Part shown: positions 7,887 to 17,872 of the stretch, piece after piece
Position numbering within the stretch: the stretch's first letter is position 1
How the letters are laid out: each line of letters begins with the position of its first letter
Assembly: GCF_007830445.1 (NCBI RefSeq)
Contig: NZ_VLKR01000028.1
Location: 1-64,000 of the forward strand
Origin: Sphingobacterium siyangense
GTDB taxonomy: Bacteria; Bacteroidota; Bacteroidia; Sphingobacteriales; Sphingobacteriaceae
DNA: 64,000 nucleotides
Reading direction: 5' to 3'
Position numbers and translations under genes: made by a program
The notes under the pieces: model-generated
Databases searched by the model: none
Told to the model about the DNA's origin: nothing
The model's input: the letters and a program-made list of their open reading frames with translations, nothing else

Positions 7887-10871
7887 TTAAAAATCCATAT
7901 TGAGACTCAAGGAGAAAGTTCTTGAGCGTGGGTAGAACGAACTGTCGAAGCCACTCGGAACCTCAGAGTCCATACCGCTATATTTGCTCACAATAAAAAT
8001 ATTCTGAGCTACCGCACCCACACGTAGATTGGAGATCTTACCCACCTGACCAAAATTATAGTTCACCGACACGTTTTCCATCCGAAGGAAGGAAGCATTT
8101 TCGACGTAAAAATCCGAATAATACTGTCTGGTCTGAAACTGGGTATTTAAGTAATCCCGGTGTAAGTTGTTGATCGATGCATCCACATATTGAACTGTTT
8201 CCCAAGCACTAAGATTCATTTTGGTATTATTGAATACGTAGTTACCCAAATTTGCGCGTAGTGTCGTTGCTGCTGTCCATTTTTTGTAAGTTAACTGCGT
8301 ATTGAAACCAAAGAGCCATTTTGCCGCGGGCGATTGATAGCGATACAAGTCTTTTTCGTTGATCGCTCCATCACCATTCAGATCCGCATATACACCTTCG
8401 AGCGGCTTGCCAGCCTCATTGTACAACTGTTTGTAGACATAAAACATGTAAGGCTGATACCCCGTTGTCAGAATCTGTATACCACGGCCACTGACATTCG
8501 GTCCCACATAAGTTCCTATGGCATTCGCATCCTGCACCAAAGCTATATTGGTTACTTTTGTATGCTGATTAGTCGCATTGAAATTGACTTCCCAGCGCAA
8601 ATTATCCTTTTGTATGGGCACGGTATTCAGTTGAAATTCGAAGCCACTACTTTCAACATTACCTACGTTGATAGTCGCGTTCTGATCAAAATTGGTTCCT
8701 GCGGCTACAGGCACATTGGCCAATAGATCATGTGTTTTTCTTGTGTAATAGTCAATTGCACCAGACAGCCTGTTTTTCCAGAAAGCGAAATCCAGGCCGT
8801 AGTTAAATGCTTTGGTCGTTTCCCAGCGTAAGTCCCGATTGTAAACCGATGGTCTATACACCAAATGGTACTGATCGCCGAAACGATACTGTGCATAGGC
8901 TGTTCCCAAATTGTATACCGGCAAATATTCGTAATTTCCGATTCCTTCCTGCTGCCCTGTAACACCGTAACTCGCCCGGAGCTTTAGATCGTCCATGAAA
9001 GAGATTCCTTTCATGAAAGACTCCTGCGAAAGACGCCAGGCCAAGGCGACTGACGGAAATGTTCCCCAGCGGTTTTCGGGACTGAATCGGGAAGTTCCAT
9101 CCTTACGGACCGTAGCGGTCAATAAATAACGGCTATCGTAATTGTAGTTGATCCGTCCGTACCAAGAAATCAGGGTATGTCTTTCGTCAGATGCAATAGC
9201 AGTCGAGCGTATATCACCAGCTTCGTTATAGTATACGATAGGTGGCCGTCGGGCACTCCAATATTGATAATCGTGGCCTGCTGTCACGTCAATTGTACTT
9301 TTAATTTCCGGGAAGAACTTATTATAGTTTAGATAGCCTGTAAACAATTTATTTTTAAGCGTCTGTTCATAACGGTCAAAAGCGCCTCCGATCGTAAAAT
9401 TATTGGCCGCACTTGCCGGAATAAGATTCGATCCATTCCCTTTGGCATAGTCATATCCGAGTGTTACGTGCGCTTTCAATTCAGGCAGCAGATGGAATTT
9501 ATAATCGAGGTCAAGGTTACCCACGGCTCTATTGACTGTACTACGGTGTTTTTCCTGCTTGAGCAATCCCAGTGGATTGAGGTTTGCACCTGTTGCCGGA
9601 AGACCCGCATTATCCAAACTCTCGTAATAGCCGCCATAAGCATCTGCCCCAGAATAAATCGGTTGCGTAGGATTAAACGCTACAGCAGACCATATCGCAT
9701 CGGTATTGGCAAATGCGTTGTTGTTATGGGCACCTTTAACATTTAAATTTACGGTCAGGTGTTTATTAAAAAAAGTGGGATTTAATACCAAAGCGCCCGT
9801 CACGCGCTCCGTTTTGTCGGTACGCAAAGTCCCTTGCTGATTATAATAGCCCACCGATGTACGAAAAGGCAAGGTTTTACCGATCTTTCCCTGTAGACTT
9901 AAGTTATTATCCGTCCCCATGGCATCCTGAAAAACCTCAGACAGCCAATCTGTTGAGGCATTGCACAATAATGCCTTTTGGGCAGTGCTCCCTTTGGTAT
10001 TGATGAGCGAGGCAAATTCATCGCGCGACATCATATCAGCCACTCCCATAGCCTGCTGCATGGACACGATTGAAGAGAAAGAAAGCCGTAAAGCATCTCC
10101 TTTACCCTTCTTTGTTGTTATCAATAATACCCCGTTTGATGCTCGGGATCCATATATTGCTGTCGATGACGCATCTTTGAGCACCGTCATGCTTTCGATA
10201 TCATTCGGGTTGATCAGACTTAGAAAATTGCCACTATTGCCACTAATACCACCAGTCTCTAGCGGTACCCCATCCAATACGATCAATGGATCGTTGCTGG
10301 CACTCAAGGAGGCTCCCCCACGGATACGTATCGTACTCCCGGAAGAAGGAGAACCGCTGTTGGACATCACCTGCACACCAGCTGTTTTTCCATTGATCAG
10401 CTGTTCGGGAGAGCCGACAAGTCCACTGTTAAAATCCTTGCTTCCGACCGTGTTTACGGCACCGGTTAGATCCTTTTTTGTTGTGCTACCGTAACCTACG
10501 ATGACGAGCTCTTCCAGCACATTTCCCGCAGGCACCATACTGACATCCACGGATGTTCCCCCTACCACCGTCAAGGTTTGGCTACTGTAGCCTACAACAG
10601 AAAATAGAAGTTGGGATTTACCCTTGGGCAATGAGATACGGTACGAGCCATCACTCGCTGTTGAAGTGCCCACCGTAGTTCCGGCCACCAATACAGTAAC
10701 ACCTGCCATCACCTGCCCTTGCTCGTTGCGGACCACCCCACGGACATCCTGTTGTTGCATCGACCCGATCCACTTGCTTTCCCCTTTCGTTGCAGCATAA
10801 AGCTGCGTTTCCCCAAGACAGGATAGCAAGGACAAGCCCAATAAACTTGTTTTAAATGCAAAACCCTTCAT
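7887..10871 (-). CDS. SusC-like TonB-dependent transporter (no STN domain)
   Basis: A 994-residue SusC/RagA TonB-dependent outer-membrane transporter. After the signal peptide comes a carboxypeptidase-regulatory-like domain (about 43-118, VRGVVRNEQGQVMAGVTV), the TonB-box and plug segment with ELVIVGYGSTTKKDLTGAV, the plug (IRGGASLSASNDPLIVLDGV, STAIYGSRASNGVLLITTKKG), then a 22-strand barrel ending in an aromatic residue (SLNMDF). It lacks the N-terminal STN domain used by ECF/FecR-controlled transporters, which fits control by the HTCS encoded nearby. It should import galacto-oligosaccharides together with the SusD partner downstream. Confidence 0.93.
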   Translation of the reverse strand: MKGFAFKTSLLGLSLLSCLGETQLYAATKGESKWIGSMQQQDVRGVVRNEQGQVMAGVTVLVAGTTVGTSTASDGSYRISLPKGKSQLLFSVVGYSSQTLTVVGGTSVDVSMVPAGNVLEELVIVGYGSTTKKDLTGAVNTVGSKDFNSGLVGSPEQLINGKTAGVQVMSNSGSPSSGSTIRIRGGASLSASNDPLIVLDGVPLETGGISGNSGNFLSLINPNDIESMTVLKDASSTAIYGSRASNGVLLITTKKGKGDALRLSFSSIVSMQQAMGVADMMSRDEFASLINTKGSTAQKALLCNASTDWLSEVFQDAMGTDNNLSLQGKIGKTLPFRTSVGYYNQQGTLRTDKTERVTGALVLNPTFFNKHLTVNLNVKGAHNNNAFANTDAIWSAVAFNPTQPIYSGADAYGGYYESLDNAGLPATGANLNPLGLLKQEKHRSTVNRAVGNLDLDYKFHLLPELKAHVTLGYDYAKGNGSNLIPASAANNFTIGGAFDRYEQTLKNKLFTGYLNYNKFFPEIKSTIDVTAGHDYQYWSARRPPIVYYNEAGDIRSTAIASDERHTLISWYGRINYNYDSRYLLTATVRKDGTSRFSPENRWGTFPSVALAWRLSQESFMKGISFMDDLKLRASYGVTGQQEGIGNYEYLPVYNLGTAYAQYRFGDQYHLVYRPSVYNRDLRWETTKAFNYGLDFAFWKNRLSGAIDYYTRKTHDLLANVPVAAGTNFDQNATINVGNVESSGFEFQLNTVPIQKDNLRWEVNFNATNQHTKVTNIALVQDANAIGTYVGPNVSGRGIQILTTGYQPYMFYVYKQLYNEAGKPLEGVYADLNGDGAINEKDLYRYQSPAAKWLFGFNTQLTYKKWTAATTLRANLGNYVFNNTKMNLSAWETVQYVDASINNLHRDYLNTQFQTRQYYSDFYVENASFLRMENVSVNYNFGQVGKISNLRVGAVAQNIFIVSKYSGMDSEVPSGFDSSFYPRSRTFSLSLNMDF

Positions 10872-10959
10872 TGTTTAAAATTTAGATGTGTTTATAATTG
10901 TTTTCTTTCCCTTTATTATATTTTTTGTACTCCTTATCGCTTTATTTAAGCATTCCCCT

Positions 10960-10979
10960 AAAAAACGCCGCCGTTTTTT
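10960..10979 (-). terminator. Weak hairpin between GH5-like and SusC genes
   Basis: An 8-bp stem (AAAAAACG / CGTTTTTT) with a four-base loop lies 93 bases after the stop of the GH5-like gene and 89 bases before the SusC start. Most pairs are A-T, so it may be a weak terminator or attenuator separating the GH5-like gene from the SusC-to-GH2 operon. Confidence 0.4.
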
Positions 10980-11071
10980 CAGGTCGTCGTCCTGCTCCAA
11001 ACCTTGATCCTTACAGCCTGACGGATTATTATCCATGACCTAATGATCCGTGGAATTATGCAGCTGTATCG

Positions 11072-13648
11072 CTATTCGAGCCATATCGCAGCTATGGATA
11101 GTACCACCCCTTCCATCTTTTCGCCTGAAACGATTAGTTTTTCGATCTCCCTTTTGTCAAATTGAGCCTGAACTGTAGGTTTAAAAAACCGTTCAAGAAA
11201 TACAGGATAAGGAGCAGGTAGCAAAGCCGTAGGCACAAGCTTTAAGTCGGCTAGATCCATACGGACCAAAGATTCGCCCGATGTCCCAATAGCTATGTTT
11301 TCCACATAGGTATACCCTTTTTTTGTAACAAACCCAGCATTCAGTAGCGGATTCCCGCCCTCATGTTTCAAGAGTATACAGAGTTTTGTGGCAGCAGCGA
11401 TACCCGCAGGCCGTTCAGCAATTGTCGATTTGATATCTTTTACCCAAAAATACTGTACCCCAGAATCCTTAGCATGAAAAGTATAGGTCCAAAAAGGAAC
11501 TTTACTGAGATCATGATGCTCCCGTTGCGCAGTCATGTAAGCCGTTTCTGGAATAGCGAAAGTTTCCAAAGAAGAGACTTTGGACAAGGACTCAAAAAGC
11601 CCTATAGGCGCCCGCTGCTCATTTAAACCCACCGTCCAATAACTATTGACACGATAATTCCAATCCAGCGGTGCTCCAGTCTGATTATCAGGATAGGTAA
11701 TTTTTTCACCATCCACAAACACAAGAGCTGTATATTTCAATTCATTGCCCACGAATAAGGATGCCGGGACATCCGCTTCATAGGTACAGTTATCTTTGGA
11801 GATCAACTTGATGTAGGGATTATGATCTTTCCAAAACGAAACCTGATCCGTTTGTAGAATAATGGAATCGGGCTGTTTTTCAAAAACATAACGGAACTGC
11901 AATTTGGTAGAGCGCCCTTTTTCCAATACTTTGGGCTGCTGGTGTATCAATAGAGGTAGCTTCAGCGCTTCAGTTTTTGGCGCGTAATATTCGCCCAAAT
12001 AGCCATTTTTCCAGGGCGAGGAAGCTAGCCAGCTATTTTTCAGCTGGATATTCTTACGCTTTAACAGATATACTCCAGGCTTAACGCTAAAACTTGTTTT
12101 AGCAACTGAAATAGCTTCATCGGTGTCATTTTTTCCTACCAGTGACCGGACGGTAAACAGGTCGCCTAGATCAGGAATCCGAATATCGATCATCTGTGAC
12201 CGATACAGGATATGTACCACCTCCCGATCGAGCGATGGCTTAGCAAAAGGATCAGCGATTTTTTCTGCATCCGGCATAACCTCCAAACGCCATAGACCAT
12301 CTTCCAGTCGATCTAAAAAATAAGCACCAGATCCACGGTATTCCACCACAGGTGATGAACCATGACCGGCAATATGTTGCAATTTCGTTGGATTTAAAGG
12401 CCTTACTGTCGTATTATTGGTGTAAAAATACTTATCCTGCGCATTCATCACGGAGAGATCCTGCTCATAACTGACGCTAAAATCGCCAAATAGGGTGTCT
12501 TGAGGATACTGTTCAAACTTTTTATTTCTTGGTATCGTATAAGCTACCTCCGCAGCGATCATGGTACTCAGTGCTTTTGCCGGGGTATAAGCCAAATTGA
12601 GATAATGTGTCTGATATTCGGTATTGTAGGCTGCAATATCCATCGGATCGTAAGCAAACTGAGTGATCCACTGAAATCCCGCCGAACGAAATGTGCGGCT
12701 CATTGCGGGATGCATGTAGCTGTAGAGATTATCAGCAGGATCATATTCGTAAACCGCCTTCGCTTTGTTGGCGAAGCCTGTCAAGTTTGAAAAAGGAATG
12801 TCGTACTGATCAATGTAAGGAAGAAAATTCCCCTGACGTTCCCGTCCAGCAACCAGTCCCACGGGATACCATTGATAAGTTGTGCCCTGAATATCAGCAT
12901 CAAAATAAGCCTTAACATGTTCCATATTATGACTTACATTGTAGAAAATCGGTTTTTTATTCCCGCTTTTCTTCATGGCCTTCACCATTCGACCGATATA
13001 GTCCGATGTTGTCTGAATGGCACCTGTATGGCAAGGTTCATTATTTATTTCAAAGCCTATGATGTAAGGGTCCGTCTGATAAGCATTTCCGGTATACGGG
13101 TTGACATGATGAAGTAACTGGGTAATGTATTTTTCTTGAGCAGCTATCGCCTGTGGATTAGCATGAACCGCACACTTATCATAATGATACGTAAATGCAT
13201 CTGTATTTATATTTCTTTCAGGATAACCATTACCAAAATTGGTCATTCCCGTAATCAGGATCCTAATTCCCCTTTCCTGAAGTTTAAAAAGTAGATAATC
13301 CAATAGATCAAGGTGTTCATTGCTGATCAGGTTACCATTTTTATCGGAGATTTCTACATCCCAAATATGGATACGATAAGCATTATATCCCAAACGGGCG
13401 AAGTGGTAAACGTCCCGATCAATAGCCCGCTTTCGATCGATGCCTTTATCGTGTAAAGCCCGAAAGGCATGGGCAAAAGGAACGGTATAATTGACGCCAT
13501 AAAATGAAGCTTCAGCTTTGGAGTCGGACCAGCGCATGACACCTTCACGGTCGACAAAAACGGTAGGGACCTTTTTAATAGCCTTCGATTGAGCGTAAGA
13601 ATTGACATAGCCCAAAAGAGCAAAGCAGCATAAAATAATTACACGCAT
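11072..13648 (-). CDS. GH5-like (cellulase-fold) secreted glycoside hydrolase
   Basis: An 858-residue exported protein with a signal peptide (GYVNSYAQ). Residues about 45-400 form a TIM barrel of the GH5/GH-A type: FYGVNYTVPFAHAFRAL, NAYRIHIWD, then IIGFEINNEPCHTG, where the Glu of NEP (about 204) is the expected acid/base. The nucleophile is not obvious; the Glu in MIAAEVAYT is a candidate. The remaining 450 residues are beta-rich and I cannot assign them to a family. The position between SusC and the HTCS suggests a role on the same glycan, perhaps as an additional galactanase or side-chain enzyme. The exact family and substrate are open. Confidence 0.68.
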   Translation of the reverse strand: MRVIILCCFALLGYVNSYAQSKAIKKVPTVFVDREGVMRWSDSKAEASFYGVNYTVPFAHAFRALHDKGIDRKRAIDRDVYHFARLGYNAYRIHIWDVEISDKNGNLISNEHLDLLDYLLFKLQERGIRILITGMTNFGNGYPERNINTDAFTYHYDKCAVHANPQAIAAQEKYITQLLHHVNPYTGNAYQTDPYIIGFEINNEPCHTGAIQTTSDYIGRMVKAMKKSGNKKPIFYNVSHNMEHVKAYFDADIQGTTYQWYPVGLVAGRERQGNFLPYIDQYDIPFSNLTGFANKAKAVYEYDPADNLYSYMHPAMSRTFRSAGFQWITQFAYDPMDIAAYNTEYQTHYLNLAYTPAKALSTMIAAEVAYTIPRNKKFEQYPQDTLFGDFSVSYEQDLSVMNAQDKYFYTNNTTVRPLNPTKLQHIAGHGSSPVVEYRGSGAYFLDRLEDGLWRLEVMPDAEKIADPFAKPSLDREVVHILYRSQMIDIRIPDLGDLFTVRSLVGKNDTDEAISVAKTSFSVKPGVYLLKRKNIQLKNSWLASSPWKNGYLGEYYAPKTEALKLPLLIHQQPKVLEKGRSTKLQFRYVFEKQPDSIILQTDQVSFWKDHNPYIKLISKDNCTYEADVPASLFVGNELKYTALVFVDGEKITYPDNQTGAPLDWNYRVNSYWTVGLNEQRAPIGLFESLSKVSSLETFAIPETAYMTAQREHHDLSKVPFWTYTFHAKDSGVQYFWVKDIKSTIAERPAGIAAATKLCILLKHEGGNPLLNAGFVTKKGYTYVENIAIGTSGESLVRMDLADLKLVPTALLPAPYPVFLERFFKPTVQAQFDKREIEKLIVSGEKMEGVVLSIAAIWLE

Positions 13649-13797
13649 GGATTGTATCGATTTATAATTTTTTGGTTATTACTCTTACAAACCTATCAAA
13701 CGTGATTATTTTTTAAAGCCACATATCGGACAAAGAACAACACAAATTGGACATTCCCAACCACCCAAAACAACAAACAATACTAACAATCAACCAA

Positions 13798-16700
13798 TTA
13801 CAAATAACCTTCCATATACACCTTTGGTGACATCCCAAATTCCGATTGAAAACATTTTGAGAAATAAGAAGCATTGGAGAATCCGACCATATACATCACC
13901 TCGGAAACGGTAAACTTTTTTTGCTGTAATAACAGCGCTGCTTTCTTGATACGAATGCTGCGTATATACTCCACCGGTGTATAGCCTGTTAGTTGCTTAA
14001 TTTTACGATGGAGTTGTCTGGCGGCGACATCCGTCAGCTCACTGAGCCGCTGCACCGAAAATTCGGAATCGTCTAAATTTTCTTCGATCAGCTGTGTCAC
14101 ATTGGTCAGAAATTTTTCATCCGGTGAATGTACAGCTATTGCTTCTGTGGGTTTACTGATTTCGTCGATACGCAATTGAGCGACAATCTTATCTTTCCTA
14201 TCCAAGAGCTGCAATAGCTGTATCTGGAGCAAGTCCAGATCAAAAGGTTTCGCCATATAAGCATCTATGCCGACGGCAACCCACTCGCGTCTGATCAGCT
14301 CATCGTTTTGTGCTGTCAGCAAAATAATCGGAATGGTTGCCGTCACGATATTTTGTCGTAGTTTTTTCACCATTTCAATCCCCCCCATATTGGGCATCAT
14401 GGCATCCGTGAGAATAATGTCGGGCACAAAACTATGTCCGTCGATCAAGCGTAAGCCCTCGCTACCATCACTCACAATGCGGCAATCGTAATGTGGCTGC
14501 ATGGCATTTCGTAAAAAATCAGCGAGTTCGGCATTATCTTCGACGATCAGTAGTTTTCGTTTAGCCCCTACCGGTATGCTATCGGTCGCATCCTCATCGT
14601 TTACATGGTCATGTTTCCAACTAAGCGTTACGGCTGTGCCATTTTGATCGCTCGCTATATCAACGGTCCAGCCCAACTGTTCACAATAACTTTTGACAAG
14701 GTACAGACCAACGCCCGTGCCCTGTACAGCACTCACTTCTTTCAGGGAAGAACGATAGAATTTGCTAAATACATAAGGTAGGTCTTCAGGTGCTATACCA
14801 ATTCCCGTATCCCGAACGACAAGCTTGACATCTGGACCAATTCCTTTCAGCCGCAGTTCCACGCCACCCTCCGGACGATTATACTTACAAGCATTAGCGA
14901 TGAGGTTGTTGAGAATCGATCCCAGTTTGGCTACATCGGTCTGTATAAAAAAGCTCTCTACATCGGTAACAAAGCCAATATGGACGGTACTGTACTCAGG
15001 TATCTGCTGCCAGTCAGCTATAATTTGTCTGCTATAGGCGACCAGATCCACCTGAGAGGTAAGCAAGCCCTGCAAGGGCGTCTGCTGCTGCTCGACCTGA
15101 TCAAAAGTCATCAATTCCTGAATGAGATGGCTTATTTTTAAGGCATTTCGATGAACACCGTCCAACTGCTTCTTTTTGTCACTGTTTTTTGTCTGCCGCA
15201 TCATTTGGCTGACAGGAGCCAAAATCAGACTTAGCGGGGTTTTCAGCTCATGCGACACAGCTGTCAGGAAGTCCATTTTCATCTTTGTGAGCTCAAGTAC
15301 CTTCCTTCGTTCGCGCCTTTCCCATTTTAGCGTACTGCGAACCCTGAAAAAATTGACAACCCAAAATAGCAGGAAAATAACAATGAGGGCGTAAACAGTT
15401 TTGGCCCAATAGCTTGCATACCATGGATAACGGATCTGAATATGGTAGGTATAAATCTCCGACACAACATGACCGGCGACATCCACTTTAGCCAACTGAA
15501 GGTCGTAGTTACCCGAACTTAAGTTGGACAGAAGCACTTTGTTATCACCCCGTTCCATCGGAATCCAGGTTTCATTTTTTCCTTTAAAAGCATAAGCTAG
15601 GCGATAGCCCAAATGATTCCCATAATCCAAATCGGAAAATTCAAGCCGGAGGTTATTCTGATCATGCGCCAAAGTGATCTCGTTTTTATACCGTAAGCCA
15701 TAGTCGTAATTACCGAAACGTTCATTATTGACATACATTGCGGTGAGCACAATCTTTTTGGAACCATCCAGATCCGCTAGCTCATTTTGCGCGGGCAACA
15801 GGACCACCTCATCAATTCCGCCCAGCACCACTTGTTCCCGCTCGGCATCGTAGTACATTGAGGATATTCTTTGTCCGTATCTTAACAATTCAGTTTTTAA
15901 ACTCTGCTTATTAACCTGCCACACGCCAGTACTCGTTGCCAGCCAGATGCTTTCTTTGACCTCAGCCATGGCAGTTACTTCTCCTTTACCAACAGGATCA
16001 AAACGAACCAATGTATTTTTCCCATCCGGAGCAATACGCCTCAATTCGCCATGTTCCCCTACCCACACCGTTTGCTGCCCATCCTTCAGCATAAAGGTCG
16101 CCTGATCCAATGCATGCCCTGCGCTGTCTTTAATCTCCGTTATTTTCCCTGTGGCCACATCAATGCTACTGATCCCCTTATTATAGAACAGCGCTAAGAT
16201 CTTCCCCCTTCCATTGTCAACGATCTGATTGGCAAAATCTTCCAGAAGACCGTCAGCTTTACTGAAATTACGGCTTGCTATGACCGGGCCCGTCGCCTCC
16301 AATAAACGGCTTCGGTTGACGACAAATATTCCCCCCATATAGGAGGCCACCCAGAGATTATCTTGTCCATCTTGCAAGATGTCGTACGACCATTTCGCAT
16401 TTCGTCTTCCACTGGCATCGACAAGTGTAAAGGTTTTAAACTGTTTCGTATGTGCATCAAACACATTGACGCCACCGTCGGAAGCTATCCACACCAATCC
16501 CGTATGATCCTCAAATATATCCCGGATACGGTTGTGTGCCAGACGATAGGTCTTGGCATCCATACGGTACCAGCTGCTTTCCGTATTTTTGTCGTCCAGC
16601 CCACGTACACGAATCAAACCATTATCGCCTCCCAACCAATACCAGCCATTGCGATCCTTGTTAATTTTATAAAAACGGTTGCCATCGCTGCTCGCTGTCA

Positions 16701-17700
16701 ATTGATAGATCGGCAGTATTTTTTCCACCTTGCGGTTGGACCATAAGGAAAATCCCAGATCGGTACCCAGCCAGATATTTTCCGACCGATCCTTAAAGAT
16801 ACTCCACACGATGTTATTGGCCAGCGAGTTTCTATTGCGGGAATCATGTTTGATCCGTTTGACCAACTGCTGATCCAGCTGATACGTAAAAAGACCATCA
16901 TCCGTACCGACAAGCAAGGTGTTGGAATCTTTGGAAGCCATCGCTTTGATGGGATGATTTTGTAGTACCGGAGTTTTCTGAAGCGTATGGTTCTTCGTAT
17001 TATAGCGATACAGGCCATATTCTGTTCCAACATAGGTACTTGCTGATTCCGGAATAGAGAATATAGAATTCACAAATTGATTACTCCCCGGCCTATAATC
17101 TGGGAGCGGTAGAGGCACAATATCTTTTTTTGATGGATTTAATTCAAAAAGTCCATTATACGTACCGATTAAGATTCTATCGCCCACCTTTTCCAGTGCA
17201 TACACGGCGGTTTTTGATTTGTTCTTTGGAAATGAATTCTGATAATCGATAAGTTTACGTGTCTTGGTATTATAGCAATACAAACCACTTATTGAACCGA
17301 TCCACAAGGTATCTCCAACAAGGAGCAAAGACCTGACATCTCCAGGTCCCCCTGCCGGAAAAGATTCAAATCGGTCGAACTGATAGTTATAGAGCAGCAC
17401 CCCCTGCCCTGTCCCCAATGCGAAATGTTTATTATCGATCAGTGCAATGCAGTAAACGAAAGTCTGAAAAGGAGATTTGGTCCCCGTGAGCGGCTGCAGC
17501 GCATAGCCATCATAATTAAATAAGCCATTGTTACTTCCGAGCCAAAGCATCCCCAAGCTATCCTGTGCAAAAGAGTGGACTGTATTTGCATTCGTTCCCA
17601 AGGAAATATTGCGAAAAGAGGGATAATCCAGCGATTGCCCGAAAACAGCCGTACCCACGAAGGAACAGACAAGTAACCAATAGAAATAAAGAGATTGCAT
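13798..17700 (-). CDS. Hybrid two-component system sensor/regulator (HTCS)
   Basis: A 1300-residue one-protein two-component system. It has a signal peptide, a periplasmic region of Reg_prop repeats forming two beta-propellers (about 30-680), a Y_Y_Y domain (about 690-755), one transmembrane helix (about 762-785), a HisKA domain with SHELKTPLS (phosphoacceptor His817), an HATPase with RDTGIGIAPEDL and GTGVGLYLV, a receiver with ILTDAMMPN (Asp1099) and a C-terminal AraC-type DNA-binding domain. HTCS proteins bind an oligosaccharide in the periplasm and switch on their neighbouring PUL. It sits at the head of the galactan locus, so its inducer is probably a galacto-oligosaccharide. It also borders the mannan locus, but that has its own ECF/FecR pair. 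Confidence 0.95.
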   Translation of the reverse strand: MQSLYFYWLLVCSFVGTAVFGQSLDYPSFRNISLGTNANTVHSFAQDSLGMLWLGSNNGLFNYDGYALQPLTGTKSPFQTFVYCIALIDNKHFALGTGQGVLLYNYQFDRFESFPAGGPGDVRSLLLVGDTLWIGSISGLYCYNTKTRKLIDYQNSFPKNKSKTAVYALEKVGDRILIGTYNGLFELNPSKKDIVPLPLPDYRPGSNQFVNSIFSIPESASTYVGTEYGLYRYNTKNHTLQKTPVLQNHPIKAMASKDSNTLLVGTDDGLFTYQLDQQLVKRIKHDSRNRNSLANNIVWSIFKDRSENIWLGTDLGFSLWSNRKVEKILPIYQLTASSDGNRFYKINKDRNGWYWLGGDNGLIRVRGLDDKNTESSWYRMDAKTYRLAHNRIRDIFEDHTGLVWIASDGGVNVFDAHTKQFKTFTLVDASGRRNAKWSYDILQDGQDNLWVASYMGGIFVVNRSRLLEATGPVIASRNFSKADGLLEDFANQIVDNGRGKILALFYNKGISSIDVATGKITEIKDSAGHALDQATFMLKDGQQTVWVGEHGELRRIAPDGKNTLVRFDPVGKGEVTAMAEVKESIWLATSTGVWQVNKQSLKTELLRYGQRISSMYYDAEREQVVLGGIDEVVLLPAQNELADLDGSKKIVLTAMYVNNERFGNYDYGLRYKNEITLAHDQNNLRLEFSDLDYGNHLGYRLAYAFKGKNETWIPMERGDNKVLLSNLSSGNYDLQLAKVDVAGHVVSEIYTYHIQIRYPWYASYWAKTVYALIVIFLLFWVVNFFRVRSTLKWERRERRKVLELTKMKMDFLTAVSHELKTPLSLILAPVSQMMRQTKNSDKKKQLDGVHRNALKISHLIQELMTFDQVEQQQTPLQGLLTSQVDLVAYSRQIIADWQQIPEYSTVHIGFVTDVESFFIQTDVAKLGSILNNLIANACKYNRPEGGVELRLKGIGPDVKLVVRDTGIGIAPEDLPYVFSKFYRSSLKEVSAVQGTGVGLYLVKSYCEQLGWTVDIASDQNGTAVTLSWKHDHVNDEDATDSIPVGAKRKLLIVEDNAELADFLRNAMQPHYDCRIVSDGSEGLRLIDGHSFVPDIILTDAMMPNMGGIEMVKKLRQNIVTATIPIILLTAQNDELIRREWVAVGIDAYMAKPFDLDLLQIQLLQLLDRKDKIVAQLRIDEISKPTEAIAVHSPDEKFLTNVTQLIEENLDDSEFSVQRLSELTDVAARQLHRKIKQLTGYTPVEYIRSIRIKKAALLLQQKKFTVSEVMYMVGFSNASYFSKCFQSEFGMSPKVYMEGYL

Positions 17701-17720
17701 TTTTTATAAGCGCTATACCA

Positions 17721-17728
17721 CAAACTTA
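17721..17728 (-). promoter_or_regulatory. Possible -7 element for the HTCS gene
   Basis: On the minus strand this reads TAAGTTTG, matching the Bacteroidota -7 consensus TAnnTTTG. It lies 20 bases before the HTCS start codon, which would leave a 5' leader of about 15 bases. No well-spaced -33 TTG is visible, so support is partial. Confidence 0.42.
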
Positions 17729-17872
17729 ATTATTTCAAATGGAATACCACTTATTCAATCAATCGCCCCAAGCGGAAATAGCATCCTGTAACAGGAGTTG
17801 AATAACCGCGCGATGGAAGCAATCGAATTTGGTCGCGCCTCTCCTATCGTCGTCAGCAAATTAATACATGAA

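Noticed and set aside
9961..10494. 177-codon open frame on the plus strand inside the SusC gene
   Set aside because: It is antisense to the conserved plug region, has no recognisable domains and looks like a frame opened by codon bias of the real gene.
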